From NCBI RefSeq assembly GCF_000026145.1, contig NC_009445.1, positions 4,588,001 to 4,652,000 of the forward strand: 64,000 nt of DNA, written 5' to 3'. The translations under genes were made by a program, and so were the position numbers. Each line of letters starts with the position of its first letter. Positions within the stretch are counted from its first letter, which is position 1. Under the pieces are notes generated by a model. The model worked only from the letters and a program-made list of their open reading frames with translations, was not told where the DNA came from and did no database searches. The stretch is from Bradyrhizobium sp. ORS 278. Its GTDB lineage: Bacteria > Pseudomonadota > Alphaproteobacteria > Rhizobiales > Xanthobacteraceae. Below, piece by piece: positions 36,509 to 47,833 of the stretch.

Positions 36509-37591
36509 TTGCCCAACAACGTCCTGCATCAGCTGGAAGACATTCTCGCCAGCCGCTACGTCTCACGTCGCGCGGAGATCCTGGAGCGCGTCACCGACCT
36601 GTTCGTGATCGGCTCGGGCAAGTTCAATGACGAGCATGTCGACCTGTTCGACCATGTCCTGTTCAAGCTGCTCGACAACGTCGCCGTCGCGGCGCGCGCC
36701 GAGCTCGGCAGCCGGCTCGCGGTGCTGCCGGATGCGCCGCCGCGCCTGATCAAGCTTCTGGCCAGCGACGAGACCATCGCGGTCGCCGGCCCCGTGCTGC
36801 GCCAGAGCAACCGTCTGGACGAACAGGCGCTGGTCGCGACCGCGCAGAGCCGCGGCCAGGAGCATCTGCTGGCGATCTCAGGCCGCAAGATCCTGACCGA
36901 GGCGGTCACCGACGTGCTGGTCGATCGTGGCGATCAGGCGGTGGTCTCCAGCACCGCCAACAATGACGGCGCCCGCTTCTCGGACCACGGCTTCTCCGGC
37001 CTGGTGACCAAGGCATCTGACGATCCGGGCCTGGCGCTGAAGCTTTGGAGCCGCCGCGATAGTCCGCGCGAGGTGCTGGTCCGACTGTTCGTCGAAGCCT
37101 CCGATGCCGTTCGCAACCAGCTCGCCTCGGCCGACAGCACCCGCGCGGAGATCGTGGAGCTGGCGGTTGCCCAGGCTTCCGGCCATCTGCAGGCCGCGGC
37201 GCGCACGCGCTCGACCGATTTCGCCAACGCCAAGGCCTATGTCGAGCAGCTACACGCCACCGGCCAGCTGCACGAGGCGCAGCTGCACGGCTTCGCCAAG
37301 GAAGGCAGCTTCGACAAGGTCACCTTGGCGCTGTCCCTGATGTGCAAGCTGCCGCTCGACGTGGTCGAGCGCGCCTTCGTGCGCAAGCAGCCGGATCAGC
37401 TGCTCGTGCTCGCCAAGGCGCTCGATCTGTCCTGGGTGACCACGACGACCCTGCTGTTCATGCAGGCCAGCGCCAGCGGTAGCGCGCGCCCGCAGCTCGA
37501 CCAGCAGCTGGCGAGCTTCACGGCGATGCAGCCGCGCATGGCGCAGAGCATGTTGCAGAGCTACCGGGTGCGGCAGAGCGCCGCGGAGTAG
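36509..37591 (+). CDS. DUF2336 domain-containing protein
   Basis: 360-residue alphaproteobacterial protein of the DUF2336 family, rich in alpha-helical repeat-like segments with no catalytic motif. Function is unknown. An in-frame TGA at 36497 leaves TTG 36509 as the first usable start, giving the N-terminus PNNVLHQLEDILASRYVSRR. It stands alone and ends 27 bases before a strong terminator. Confidence 0.8.
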   Translation: MPNNVLHQLEDILASRYVSRRAEILERVTDLFVIGSGKFNDEHVDLFDHVLFKLLDNVAVAARAELGSRLAVLPDAPPRLIKLLASDETIAVAGPVLRQSNRLDEQALVATAQSRGQEHLLAISGRKILTEAVTDVLVDRGDQAVVSSTANNDGARFSDHGFSGLVTKASDDPGLALKLWSRRDSPREVLVRLFVEASDAVRNQLASADSTRAEIVELAVAQASGHLQAAARTRSTDFANAKAYVEQLHATGQLHEAQLHGFAKEGSFDKVTLALSLMCKLPLDVVERAFVRKQPDQLLVLAKALDLSWVTTTTLLFMQASASGSARPQLDQQLASFTAMQPRMAQSMLQSYRVRQSAAE

Positions 37592-37618
37592 CGGCAGAAC
37601 ACGATATCGAAATGACAA

Positions 37619-37651
37619 GACCCCGCGGCTCGCACCGCGGGGTCTTTGTTT
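37619..37651. terminator. Strong bidirectional terminator
   Basis: A perfect 10-bp stem (GACCCCGCGG/CCGCGGGGTC) with a 6-base loop, followed by TTTGTTT on the plus strand and by TTGTCATTT on the minus strand. It lies between the converging DUF2336 and hppA genes and can stop both. Confidence 0.85.
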
Positions 37652-37669
37652 GAAGTGCCGTTCCGTTGC

Positions 37670-39790
<2,121 letters not shown>

Positions 39791-39994
39791 TTAGTTTCCT
39801 CGGCTCTTTGCTTTTTTGAACTACGTCACGCCGCGCTTGTGCGACGCACGCCCCCTTGTCAGGCAGCTCCGGGCGGAACCGCCTCGAACGTCGTGGACCT
39901 TGCCAAAATCGCCATGTTGACGCAACGCCGCGACACCTGAACCGCTCCAAATTCAGACGCTTCTTTGGTCGCATTGTGCGGCTGCGAATGGGTC

Positions 39995-40987
39995 TCAGAA
40001 GTGGCTGTAGGACAGCCGTTTCAAGCGGACTGGACGGCCCTGGCCGTCAAGGAAGCGCGGCGCCTGCGTGCCCTCGACGATCGCGCCGATGTCGGTGACG
40101 GCGATGCCGGCAGCGACAGCCGCAGTGCGAAATGCTTCGCATTGCGCTGCGGGAACGGTGCAGAGGATCTCGTAGTCGTCGCCGCCGGAGATCAAAGTTT
40201 CCAGTTGCACCACGCCTTCGGCAATCAGCTTGGCAGCTGCTGATGAGATCGGAACGTATGACAGAGCAATGTCGGCGCTCGCGGAAGAGGCAGCACAAAG
40301 CTTGGTCAGGTCGCCGGCAAGTCCATCGGAGACGTCCATCGATGCCGTCGCGTAGTCCCGCACGGCGGTTGCCAGCGCGCTGCGCGGTTGCGGCACACGA
40401 TAGCGGCCGATCAGCATTTCCCGCGCGGCGGCATCGGCGTCCAGTACGCCCGCCTCTGCTCTGCCCTGAAGAACGCGCAGGCCGAGCGCGGCATCACCGA
40501 TCGTGCCAGTGACCATCACCCGGTCGCCGGGTCGAGCGCCGAAGCGGTGCACCATGCGGCCTCTGGGAACACGCCCCCAGGCGGTGACGGATATCATGAC
40601 GGGGCCCGGCGTTGACACGGTGTCACCGCCGAGCAGCGGGCAGCCGAAGGTCGCTGCGTCCTCGCCAAGACCGCCAGCGAAAGCGGCGAGCCAGGTCTCG
40701 TCCTTCTGACGCAGTGCGAGCGTCAGCAGGAAGCCGGCCGGCACCGCGCCCTTGGCGGCGAGATCGGACAGGTTCACCCGCAGTGCCTTGCGCGCGATCG
40801 TGTCGGGCGGATCGTCAGGCAGATAATGGACGCCTTCGACGATAGCGTCGGTGTTGACGACGAGGTCGTCACCGCCGGCCGGGATGGCGGCGGCATCATC
40901 GACGAGGCCGAAAGCGCCGGGATCGGTCGCCAACGGCTTGAAGTAGCGGGCGATGAGGGAATCTTCGCCGGAGGGAGCCTGGGTCAT
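39995..40987 (-). CDS. thiL: Thiamine-monophosphate kinase
   Basis: 330-residue ThiL, which phosphorylates thiamine monophosphate to the active diphosphate. Visible features are the N-terminal DDAAAI and NTDAIVEGVHY metal/ATP segments, LSDLAAKGA, LLGGDT and MDVSDGLAGDL. The start chosen is ATG 40987 (MTQAPSGEDSLIARYFKP). Its first 25 or so codons are copied twice upstream in a 221-bp tandem repeat, and the ORF made by the nearer copy ends in an ATGA overlap with this start. thiL could therefore be translated by re-initiation on a transcript coming from nusB. Confidence 0.95.
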   Translation of the reverse strand: MTQAPSGEDSLIARYFKPLATDPGAFGLVDDAAAIPAGGDDLVVNTDAIVEGVHYLPDDPPDTIARKALRVNLSDLAAKGAVPAGFLLTLALRQKDETWLAAFAGGLGEDAATFGCPLLGGDTVSTPGPVMISVTAWGRVPRGRMVHRFGARPGDRVMVTGTIGDAALGLRVLQGRAEAGVLDADAAAREMLIGRYRVPQPRSALATAVRDYATASMDVSDGLAGDLTKLCAASSASADIALSYVPISSAAAKLIAEGVVQLETLISGGDDYEILCTVPAAQCEAFRTAAVAAGIAVTDIGAIVEGTQAPRFLDGQGRPVRLKRLSYSHF

Positions 40988-41208
40988 GCGTGCCCTCCCC
41001 ACTCTCCGCCGTCATCGCCCGGCTTGACCGGGCGATCCAGTACGCCGCGGCCCCTCCGTATCCCACTGACGTTTCTGGAATACTGGATCACCCGCTTTCG
41101 CGGGTGATGACAGCGGAGTGAACACGCTGGAAACGCGCCGGGATCGGTGGCCAGCGGCTTGAAGTAACGCGCGATGGGGGAGTCTTCGTCGGAGGTAGCC
41201 TGGGTCAT
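40984..41208 (-). pseudogene. thiL 5' fragment, copy 2, open 74-codon frame
   Basis: The frame starts like ThiL (MTQATSDEDSPIARYFKPLA, DPGAF) and then runs through the palindromic element without a stop until TGA at 40984. That stop overlaps the real thiL ATG as ATGA. The fragment lacks the ATP and metal sites and cannot be a kinase. It may act only as a translated leader for thiL, or be inert. Confidence 0.7.
41004..41118. repeat. Cloverleaf-like palindromic intergenic element, copy 1
   Basis: A 115-bp unit whose ends pair (CTCCGCCGTCATCGCCCG with CGGGTGATGACAGCGGAG, two mismatches). Inside are a GATCCAGTA/TACTGGATC stem and two small hairpins, CGCCCGG-CTTGA-CCGGGCG and CACCCGC-TTTC-GCGGGTG. 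I recognise this as a dispersed Bradyrhizobium-type repeat; its function is unknown. Confidence 0.8.
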
Positions 41209-41429
41209 GCGTGCCCTCCCCACTCTCCGCCGTCATCGCCCGGCTTGACCGGGCGATCCAGTACGCCGCAGCCCCTCCGTATCGCACTGACGTCTCTGGA
41301 ATACTGGATCACCCGCTTTCGCGGGTGATGACAGCGGAGTGAACACGCTGGAAACGCGCCGGGATCGGTGGCCAGCGGCTTGAAGTAACGCGCGATGGGG
41401 GAGTCTTTGTCGGAGGTAGCTTGGGTCAT
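41205..41429 (-). pseudogene. thiL 5' fragment, copy 3, open 74-codon frame
   Basis: Same structure as copy 2, one unit upstream. Its stop overlaps the start of copy 2 as ATGA. Because the unit is 221 bases, the frame shift per unit exactly restores a stop/start overlap, so the three starts form a chain. Confidence 0.7.
41225..41339. repeat. Cloverleaf-like palindromic element, copy 2
   Basis: Second copy, exactly 221 bases further on and nearly identical in sequence, carried along by the tandem duplication. Confidence 0.8.
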
Positions 41430-41445
41430 GCGTGCCCTCCCCACT

Positions 41446-41560
41446 CTCCGCCGTCATCGCCCGGCTTGACCGGGCGATGCAGTACGCCGCGGCCCCTCCG
41501 TATCCCACTGACGTCTCTGGAATACTGGATCACCCGCTTTCGCGGGTGATGACAGCGGAG
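41446..41560. repeat. Cloverleaf-like palindromic element, copy 3
   Basis: Third copy, the one nearest to nusB. It probably marks the original insertion between nusB and thiL, before or during the duplications. Confidence 0.8.
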
Positions 41561-41625
41561 TGAAGGCGCTGACCAATTGCCGATCCGCAAGACTCTTTCG
41601 CCGAATCCTGCGCCGACTTGCATCG

Positions 41626-42132
41626 CTACTTCGGTCCCATCTCGTCGCCGCGATACTGACGCGCCAGTTGCTCCAGCACGGCGTTGACCATGCCGGTCTC
41701 GTCGCGCTCGACGAAGGCGTGGGCGATGTCGACATATTCGGACACGACGACCTTGGCCGGCACGTCCTTGCGCCGCTCCAGCTCATAGGCTCCGGCGCGC
41801 AGCACTGCGCGCAGGATGGCCTCGATCCGCTGCAGCGGCCAGCCGCGCTCCAGCGCGGTGTCCAGCACCGGATCGATCTTGGTCTGGTCGCGCACCACGC
41901 CGGAGACGATGTCGCGGAAGAAGGCGGCCTCCGCAGGGAGATACTGCTCGCCCTCGACCTCATTGCCGAGCCAGTGGCTCTCGAACTCGGCCAGCACGTC
42001 GTTGATGCCGGCGCCGGCGATGTCCATCTGGTAGAGCGCCTGCACGGCGGCAAGGCGCGCGGCGCCGCGGCGGTTGGCCTTGCGGTCGGTGTTGGCGCGG
42101 ATCGGGCCCCTGAAGGGTTTGTTCTCGGCCAT
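41626..42132 (-). CDS. nusB: Transcription antitermination factor NusB
   Basis: 168-residue NusB, which with NusE binds boxA RNA in rRNA antitermination. The sequence contains RRGAARLAAVQALYQMDIAG, the LRAGAYEL segment and the C-terminal VVSEYVDIAHAF helix. The N-terminus is longer than in E. coli, as usual in Bradyrhizobiaceae. A frame to 42192 overlaps ribH, so ATG 42132 is preferred; it leaves one base after the ribH stop. It belongs to the riboflavin gene string. Confidence 0.94.
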   Translation of the reverse strand: MAENKPFRGPIRANTDRKANRRGAARLAAVQALYQMDIAGAGINDVLAEFESHWLGNEVEGEQYLPAEAAFFRDIVSGVVRDQTKIDPVLDTALERGWPLQRIEAILRAVLRAGAYELERRKDVPAKVVVSEYVDIAHAFVERDETGMVNAVLEQLARQYRGDEMGPK

Positions 42133-42133
42133 C

Positions 42134-42625
42134 TCAGCCTCGCGACAGGCGGCGCTTGATGCGCAGCACGGCGAGCGCAGCGCGGGCGGCATCGCCGCCC
42201 TTGTTCATCTCGGAGACGCGGGCACGCGCCCACGCCTGATCCTCGGTGTTGACGGTGAGAATGCCATTGCCGAGCGGCAGGCCGCGCGCGACCGACAGGT
42301 CCATCAGCGCGCGGGAGGATTCCTGCGAGACGATCTCGAAATGGATGGTGTCACCGCGGATCACGCAACCGAGCGCGATCGCGAGATCGTAAGGCTTGCC
42401 GGTCTTGGCGGCCGCATCCAGGGCGATGGCGATCGTCGCCGGGATCTCCAACGAGCCCGTGACGGTGAGGACGTCGTAGCTGACGCCGGCCGCCTTCAGC
42501 TCGGCGGTAGCGCCTTCCAGCATCGCGTCCTGAATGTCGTCGTAGAAGCGGGCCTCGACGATGAGCGCGCGAGCGCCGGTGATGTCGGTCTGGTCTTTCA
42601 GCGGCGCGCGCCGTGCGTCTGCCAT
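42134..42625 (-). CDS. ribH: 6,7-dimethyl-8-ribityllumazine synthase
   Basis: 163-residue lumazine synthase, the penultimate enzyme of riboflavin synthesis. It condenses the pyrimidine intermediate with dihydroxybutanone phosphate. Visible motifs are the substrate site [25 protein letters not shown] with the catalytic His, and the C-terminal [12 protein letters not shown]. The start at ATG 42625 gives the normal length; the frame to 42739 adds unconserved residues. A 219-base gap separates it from ribE upstream, more than the other spacings in this operon. Confidence 0.95.
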   Translation of the reverse strand: MADARRAPLKDQTDITGARALIVEARFYDDIQDAMLEGATAELKAAGVSYDVLTVTGSLEIPATIAIALDAAAKTGKPYDLAIALGCVIRGDTIHFEIVSQESSRALMDLSVARGLPLGNGILTVNTEDQAWARARVSEMNKGGDAARAALAVLRIKRRLSRG

Positions 42626-42844
42626 GTTTACAATCCGTTTTGAAACTGCCTCGCCCTGAGGATCGGCCACTTGGCCTGACCTCGAAGGGCCGAGATCGAT
42701 TAGGGCCTCATGGTTCGAGACGGCGCCTTCGAAGTGCATCGGTTTCGTCCGGCCTCGCGAGTGCTCGGCCTGCTCCGGTGCATGCGCCTCCTCACCATGA
42801 GGAGATGGGCCGGCGTTTTAGGCGCCAGCGTCTTCGATTCCAAG

Positions 42845-43453
42845 CTACTTCATTTCCGTGAGGCGCGCCGCATAGCGCGCCATCAGGTCGACCTCGATAT
42901 TGACCTCGCTGCCCGTCTGCCAGGATGACAGCGTGGTGACCGCCAGGGTATGCGGAATGATCAGCACCGAGAAGGTGAGTTCGTCCACGGTGTTGACCGT
43001 GAGCGACACGCCATCGAGGGTGATCGAACCCTTGGTGGCGATGAAGCGGGCCAGCTCGCGCGTTGTCCTGAACACGAACCGCGCCATATCCGGCAGGTTC
43101 TCGCGGCTGACGATGGTGGCGATGCCGTCGACATGGCCGGAGACGATATGGCCGCCGAGCTCGTCGCCGATCTTCAGCGCGCGCTCCAGATTCAGCTTGG
43201 TGCCGACGCGCCAATGCTTGGCGGTCGTCAGCGCCAGAGTCTCCGCGGCGGCATCGACCTCGAACCAGGTCTTTCCGTCGGCAATACCGGACTGCACAAC
43301 CGTGAGGCAGACGCCATTGTTGGCGATCGACGCGCCATCGGCGATCGTGGACTGGTCGTAAGCGCTGGCGATGCGCAGCCGGTGCAGCTTGCCCTCGGTC
43401 CGCGGCGTCAGGCTGACGATCTCGCCGATGTCGGTGACGATGCCGGTAAACAT
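42845..43453 (-). CDS. ribE: Riboflavin synthase alpha subunit
   Basis: 202-residue enzyme that dismutates two lumazine molecules to riboflavin. The N-terminal [12 protein letters not shown], the IANNGVCLTV loop and the second-barrel ITLDGVSLTVN motif show the duplicated barrel fold. The start overlaps the ribD stop by one base (TAATG), so the two are translationally coupled. The gene is named ribE here; it is ribC in some species. Confidence 0.95.
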   Translation of the reverse strand: MFTGIVTDIGEIVSLTPRTEGKLHRLRIASAYDQSTIADGASIANNGVCLTVVQSGIADGKTWFEVDAAAETLALTTAKHWRVGTKLNLERALKIGDELGGHIVSGHVDGIATIVSRENLPDMARFVFRTTRELARFIATKGSITLDGVSLTVNTVDELTFSVLIIPHTLAVTTLSSWQTGSEVNIEVDLMARYAARLTEMK

Positions 43454-44604
43454 TACACGCGCTCGTAAATCGTAAGGATGTCGGGATCGAGCGTTTCGCT
43501 AGCACGAACGCGATAAGCGGGCGACTGCGTGATTGCGGTCAGCGGCAATGCGTCCAGCGCAGCGATGCCATCGGCGCCGATCTCGCGGGGGCCGCGCAGC
43601 AGCCAGATCTCATCGACGAGGCCGCTCTGCATGAAAGATGATGCTACGCGGCTGCCGCCTTCGATCATCAGGCGCGTGATACCCTTCTCGGCGAGAGCCT
43701 TGAGCACGGCGGGCGGCTCGAGCGCGGAAGGGTCGGCCTGCGGCGGCACGCGGATCACCTGCGCACCGGCGGCGCCTAGCCTTGTCGCGGTCGCAGGCTC
43801 CGCCACCTCGGACGCGACGAGCCACAGCGGCGTGGTGCGCGCGGACTGTATCAGACGGCTGGCCGACGGAAGCCGCAGCATCGGATCGAGCACGACGCGA
43901 ACAGGCGACCGCGGCTCCATGCCCGGCAGGCGGCAGGTCAGCAAGGGATCATCGGCGATCGCGGTGCGCACCCCAATGAGGATCGCATCGCTCTGCGCGC
44001 GCAGCAGATGCACGCGCGTGCGCGCGGCTTCGCCGGTAATCGCAACCGGCTTGCTGCCTGCGGCGGCGATCTTGTCGTCCGCCGAGACGGCCAGCTTGAG
44101 GATCACCTGCGGCCGCCCATCGCGGATGCGGCGGAAATGCCCGGCATGGTCGCGCTTGGCGTCCGCCGAGCACAGTCCGACCTCGACCTGAATGCCGGCC
44201 GCCCTGAGCTTGGCGTGCCCCTGCGCCGCGACCTCCGGATTGGGATCCTCGACTGCCGACACGACGCGGCTGATGCCGGCGGCGATCACCGCGTCGGCGC
44301 AGGGCGGCGACTTGCCGAAATGCGAGCACGGCTCCAAGGTCACATAGAGCGTGGCGCCCTTGGCCGCCTCGCCCGCGCGCCGCAGCGCCTCCGGCTCGGC
44401 ATGCGGCCGGCCGCCCGGCTGGGTCCAGCCGCGACCGACGATCACGCCATCCTTGACCACGACGGCACCGACGGCCGGGTTCGGCCACGTCCGCCCCTGC
44501 CCGCGACGGCCGAGCGTCAGCGCCAACTGCATGAAGCGGCGGTCGGCGTCCTTCTGCGCCTTCAGCTTCTCGCCGACCTGATCGACCAGCACCCGGAAGA
44601 TCAT
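43453..44604 (-). CDS. ribD: Bifunctional riboflavin biosynthesis deaminase/reductase
   Basis: 383-residue two-domain enzyme. The N-terminal deaminase, residues about 20-160, has the zinc site in RPHAEPEAL and [18 protein letters not shown]. The C-terminal reductase, from about residue 165, has [12 protein letters not shown] and the [12 protein letters not shown] segment. It performs the second and third steps from GTP in riboflavin synthesis. The start overlaps nrdR's stop as ATGA. Confidence 0.95.
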   Translation of the reverse strand: MIFRVLVDQVGEKLKAQKDADRRFMQLALTLGRRGQGRTWPNPAVGAVVVKDGVIVGRGWTQPGGRPHAEPEALRRAGEAAKGATLYVTLEPCSHFGKSPPCADAVIAAGISRVVSAVEDPNPEVAAQGHAKLRAAGIQVEVGLCSADAKRDHAGHFRRIRDGRPQVILKLAVSADDKIAAAGSKPVAITGEAARTRVHLLRAQSDAILIGVRTAIADDPLLTCRLPGMEPRSPVRVVLDPMLRLPSASRLIQSARTTPLWLVASEVAEPATATRLGAAGAQVIRVPPQADPSALEPPAVLKALAEKGITRLMIEGGSRVASSFMQSGLVDEIWLLRGPREIGADGIAALDALPLTAITQSPAYRVRASETLDPDILTIYERV

Positions 44605-45086
44605 TTGCGGACCGGCGCCAGCCGCGGGGTTTCGTCCTCCGCCGAGAGCTCGCCGAGCACCGCCTCGAAATCCTTGGCCTCGCGGAAATTGCGGTAAACC
44701 GAGGCGAAGCGGACATAGGCGACGTCGTCGAGATCGCGCAGATGCTCCATCACGATCTCGCCGATCGCCTCCGACGAGACTTCTGATTCACCGCCGCTCT
44801 CGAGCTCGCGCACGATCGCCGACACCATCTTCTCGACCCGCTCCGGATCGACCGAGCGCTTGCGCAGCGAGATCTGCACCGAGCGCATCAGCTTGTCGCG
44901 GTCGAACGGCACGCGACGGCCGTTGCGCTTGATGACGGTGAGTTCGCGCAGCTGCACCCGCTCGAAGGTCGTGAAGCGGAAGTTGCAGGTGACGCAGACC
45001 CGCCGCCGCCGGATCACCGAGGAATCCTCGGTGGGGCGGGAGTCCTTCACCTGCGTATCGAGGCTGTTGCAGCTCGGGCAGCGCAT
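44601..45086 (-). CDS. nrdR: Transcriptional repressor NrdR
   Basis: 161-residue repressor of ribonucleotide reductase genes. The zinc ribbon uses Cys3, Cys6, Cys31 and Cys34. An ATP-cone (about residues 49-139; [16 protein letters not shown]) senses dNTP/ATP balance. It lies 13 bases after glyA and overlaps ribD, the usual alphaproteobacterial glyA-nrdR-ribD order. Confidence 0.96.
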   Translation of the reverse strand: MRCPSCNSLDTQVKDSRPTEDSSVIRRRRVCVTCNFRFTTFERVQLRELTVIKRNGRRVPFDRDKLMRSVQISLRKRSVDPERVEKMVSAIVRELESGGESEVSSEAIGEIVMEHLRDLDDVAYVRFASVYRNFREAKDFEAVLGELSAEDETPRLAPVRK

Positions 45087-45099
45087 GTCGCCTTACGCC

Positions 45100-46401
45100 T
45101 TACTGATAGATCGGGAACCGGTCGGTCAGCGCCTTCACCTTCTCCTTGACCGCGGCTTCGACCAGCGGCGCGCTGCCGTCAGGGCCCTGCGCGATCGCGT
45201 TCAGCACCTCGGCGATCAGACTGCCGACCTGCTGGAATTCAGCGACGCCGAAGCCGCGGGTGGTCGCTGCCGGCGTGCCCAGGCGCAGGCCGGAGGTGAC
45301 GAACGGCTTCTCGGGGTCGAACGGAATGCCGTTCTTGTTGCAGGTGATGGCGGCGCGGACGAGCGCCTTCTCGGACACGTTGCCCTTCAGGCCCTTGGGC
45401 CGAAGATCGACCAGCATCAGGTGGTTGTCGGTGCCGCCGGAGACGATGTCGAAGCCTTGCGCGCGCAGCGATTCCGCCAGCGCCTTCGCATTCTCCACGA
45501 CGTTCTTCGCGTAGGCCTTGAACTCCGGCCGCAGCGCCTCGGCGAACGCCACCGCCTTGGCCGCGATCACGTGCATGAGCGGACCGCCCTGAAGTCCCGG
45601 GAAGATCGCCGAGTTGAACTTCTTGGTGAACTGCTCGTCATTCCAGAGCATCAGGCCGCCGCGCGGACCGCGCAGCGACTTATGGGTCGTGGTGGTGGTG
45701 ATGTGAGCGTAAGGCACCGGCGAGGCATGCACGCCACCAGCGACGAGGCCGGCGAAGTGGGCCATGTCGACCAGCAGATAGGCGCCGACGCTGTCCGCGA
45801 TCTCGCGGAAGCGCTTGAAGTCCCACGGGCGCGAATAGGCACTGCCGCCGGCGATGATCAGCTTCGGCTTCACCTCTTCGGCCTGCTTGGCCACCGCATC
45901 CATGTCGATGAGGTGGTCGTCGCGGCGCACGGTGTAATGCGCGGCCTTGAACCACTTGCCGGACATATTGACCGGCGAACCGTGGGTGAGATGACCGCCC
46001 GCGGCGAGGTCGAGGCCCATGAAGGTGTCGCCCGGCTGCAGCAGCGCCAGGAACACGGCCTGATTCATCTGGCTGCCCGAGTTCGGCTGGACGTTGGCGA
46101 AATTGGCGCCGAACAGCTTCTTGGCGCGGTCGATCGCGAGGTTCTCGGCGACGTCGACCCATTCGCAGCCGCCGTAATACCGAGCGCCCGGATAGCCCTC
46201 GGCATACTTGTTGGTCATCACCGAGCCCTGGGCCTCCAGGACCGCCCGGCTGACGATGTTTTCCGAAGCGATCAGCTCGATTTCGTGCCGTTGCCGACCG
46301 AGTTCGCCCCTGATGGCGGCGGCGATCTCGGGATCAGCCTCGGCCAGGGTGGCGGAAAAGAAGGAATCGACTGACGATACGGGCTTGGCAGAAGCGGTCA
46401 T
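45100..46401 (-). CDS. glyA: Serine hydroxymethyltransferase
   Basis: 433-residue PLP enzyme interconverting serine and glycine with transfer of the one-carbon unit to tetrahydrofolate. The PLP lysine is Lys241 in the [15 protein letters not shown] motif; [23 protein letters not shown] and [13 protein letters not shown] are also conserved. A frame to 46614 adds 71 unconserved residues, so ATG 46401 is used. It heads the minus-strand string towards thiL. Confidence 0.97.
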   Translation of the reverse strand: MTASAKPVSSVDSFFSATLAEADPEIAAAIRGELGRQRHEIELIASENIVSRAVLEAQGSVMTNKYAEGYPGARYYGGCEWVDVAENLAIDRAKKLFGANFANVQPNSGSQMNQAVFLALLQPGDTFMGLDLAAGGHLTHGSPVNMSGKWFKAAHYTVRRDDHLIDMDAVAKQAEEVKPKLIIAGGSAYSRPWDFKRFREIADSVGAYLLVDMAHFAGLVAGGVHASPVPYAHITTTTTHKSLRGPRGGLMLWNDEQFTKKFNSAIFPGLQGGPLMHVIAAKAVAFAEALRPEFKAYAKNVVENAKALAESLRAQGFDIVSGGTDNHLMLVDLRPKGLKGNVSEKALVRAAITCNKNGIPFDPEKPFVTSGLRLGTPAATTRGFGVAEFQQVGSLIAEVLNAIAQGPDGSAPLVEAAVKEKVKALTDRFPIYQ

Positions 46402-46606
46402 CGGCTGAATATCTCCACGTCCGCAAGGCCTTAAGGAGCCTGCGGTCGGTTCAGTGAAGGCGGTCGGAAAAGACCCCTGCCGTCTACCATACGGGCGGCG
46501 GCAGGCCAAGGGAGAGGCGAAGGAACAGGCCAGCCGTTGCGGGTCGGCCGACGCCATTATGCCAGATATGGTGGACGGACGGCAGACAAAAGAGCCGCCG
46601 ATGGCG

Positions 46607-47056
46607 CTAGGCACCGCCGCACATGTGGGGGTCGTCCGGCATGGTCCAGGACTCGTTGGTCCTCAGATTGGTGGTCTCGTAGACGCGGCCGCGGTCATCA
46701 CCCGGCGGGCAGTCCTTGGGGATGGAAACGAGGCACATCCGGACGCGGTCGCCGATCTTGGAATGCGCCAATACTGCGCTCCAGTCGTAGGACACCTGGG
46801 TGTGCTTGCTGGTGTACTGCACGAAGCTGCCGCCATCCTTGCCGGGCCTGGGCGGCCTGGACGGCAGCTTCTCGTTGAAGCGGGTCGAGATGGAGGCGAT
46901 GGTCCGCTCGGCGCATTCCCCGATCTTGGTCGGGTTCTCGACCATCACCGCTGCGGCAGCCGCTGGCGTCGCCGCATCGGTTGCCGGAGTTTCGTTCTGG
47001 GAGCAAGTCGCCATCATCAGCAGCGGCACGAACAGCGTGCGCGACATCCCGAACAT
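46607..47056 (-). CDS. Hypothetical secreted protein
   Basis: Up to 149 residues. A hydrophobic N-terminus ([16 protein letters not shown]) looks like a signal sequence with a possible lipoprotein Cys, though the residue before it is Thr rather than Gly, Ala or Ser. An Ala/Thr/Pro-rich linker and a domain with Cys pairs follow. ATG 47047 is an alternative start. Longer frames to 47233 overlap the neighbouring 73-residue gene and are unlikely. I do not recognise a family. Confidence 0.6.
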   Translation of the reverse strand: MFGMSRTLFVPLLMMATCSQNETPATDAATPAAAAAVMVENPTKIGECAERTIASISTRFNEKLPSRPPRPGKDGGSFVQYTSKHTQVSYDWSAVLAHSKIGDRVRMCLVSIPKDCPPGDDRGRVYETTNLRTNESWTMPDDPHMCGGA

Positions 47057-47160
47057 CTCGCCCCCAAAAAACGAACAACCTGCATGAAACTCGACGGTCT
47101 CATACAGGTTGTCGGTATTATGAGGCAAGCGCCCAGCGCGAGCATCTCGCGCCGCGGACA

Positions 47161-47382
47161 TCAGAGGCCGGTGTAGCCCGCCTTCACCGGATCGACGCGG
47201 CCGTCGAGCTGGCGCAGATAGGTCAGGCCGCAAACCGTCAGCCGATGCGGGTCGCGCTCGCCGGCCTCAAACAGCGTCTGGATGTAGGCACTGACCTTGC
47301 GGCGGGCCTCCTCGCTGGCCGCAGCAGTGCGGTTTGCCAGCAGGTCGTATGTATGCATGATGCGATCGATGGCGGCTTCCAT
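47161..47382 (-). CDS. Small hypothetical protein, 73 residues
   Basis: A compact, helical and charged sequence (EEARRKVSAYIQTLFEAGER) with a good ribosome binding site (AGAGGGG, about 6 bases before ATG). Codon use resembles its real neighbours. No known domain is seen. It is 18 bases downstream of another small gene on the same strand, so the two may be co-expressed. Confidence 0.6.
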   Translation of the reverse strand: MEAAIDRIMHTYDLLANRTAAASEEARRKVSAYIQTLFEAGERDPHRLTVCGLTYLRQLDGRVDPVKAGYTGL

Positions 47383-47400
47383 ATCATCCCCTCTTGATGA

Positions 47401-47625
47401 TCAGGCCTGACGGGCCATCTCGAACATCGAGATCGCCTTGTTGGCCAGCCTGAGCTTGTTGAATTCTCCGCGGTGGATCAGCTGAACGATGATATCGACG
47501 AGCTGTTCGTTCGGCGCGATCGTGTCCGGCAACGCTCCGGACAGACGCAGATAATTGGATGCGATCGCGTAGGAGTCGGCGACCACCTCCACGTTCATCA
47601 CCTGCATTCCGTGATCGTGCAGCAT
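47401..47625 (-). CDS. Small hypothetical protein, 74 residues
   Basis: ATG 47625 is chosen because GGAGGT sits at the ideal distance (47632-47637). An upstream ATG at 47721 would add 32 residues with no comparable signal. The product is acidic to neutral and helical (NEQLVDIIVQLIHRGEFNKL), with no recognised domain. It is likely co-transcribed with the 73-residue gene. Confidence 0.6.
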   Translation of the reverse strand: MLHDHGMQVMNVEVVADSYAIASNYLRLSGALPDTIAPNEQLVDIIVQLIHRGEFNKLRLANKAISMFEMARQA

Positions 47626-47833
47626 GATCCGACCTCCGGCGGGGACAAGTCCCGGAGGCGCGATTGGTTCCAGTTCGCAACGCATGTTTCTCGCAGCCGC
47701 GAATAGGCGCGCCGCCATCATAAGAAAAAGCGCCGGCCCGTGAGGGCCGACGCGGAGTCGAACTCAGACGATCAACGGCTGTCCGGTCTTGGCTCTCCGA
47801 TGCGGAGGCCGGCTCGCCGAAACGATGTGCGTG

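Larger units (their letters stand above)
40914..41564. repeat. Tandem duplication, 221-bp unit, almost 3 copies
   Basis: Units are 40914-41134, 41135-41355 and 41356-41564 (the last about 12 bases short). Each contains the first part of thiL plus a palindromic intergenic element. Copies 2 and 3 are closer to each other than to the functional thiL end, for example ACGCGCGATGGGGGAGTC against GCGGGCGATGAGGGAATC. This suggests two successive duplications, or purifying selection acting only on the true gene. Confidence 0.92.

Noticed and set aside
40914..41564. CRISPR array
   Set aside because: Repeats are 221-bp direct units without spacers and contain coding sequence from thiL; this is tandem duplication.
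44605..45099. FMN or TPP riboswitch for the riboflavin/thiamine genes
   Set aside because: ribD, ribE and thiL starts overlap or nearly abut preceding genes and leave no leader; the 219-base ribE-ribH gap showed no riboswitch consensus that I could recognise.
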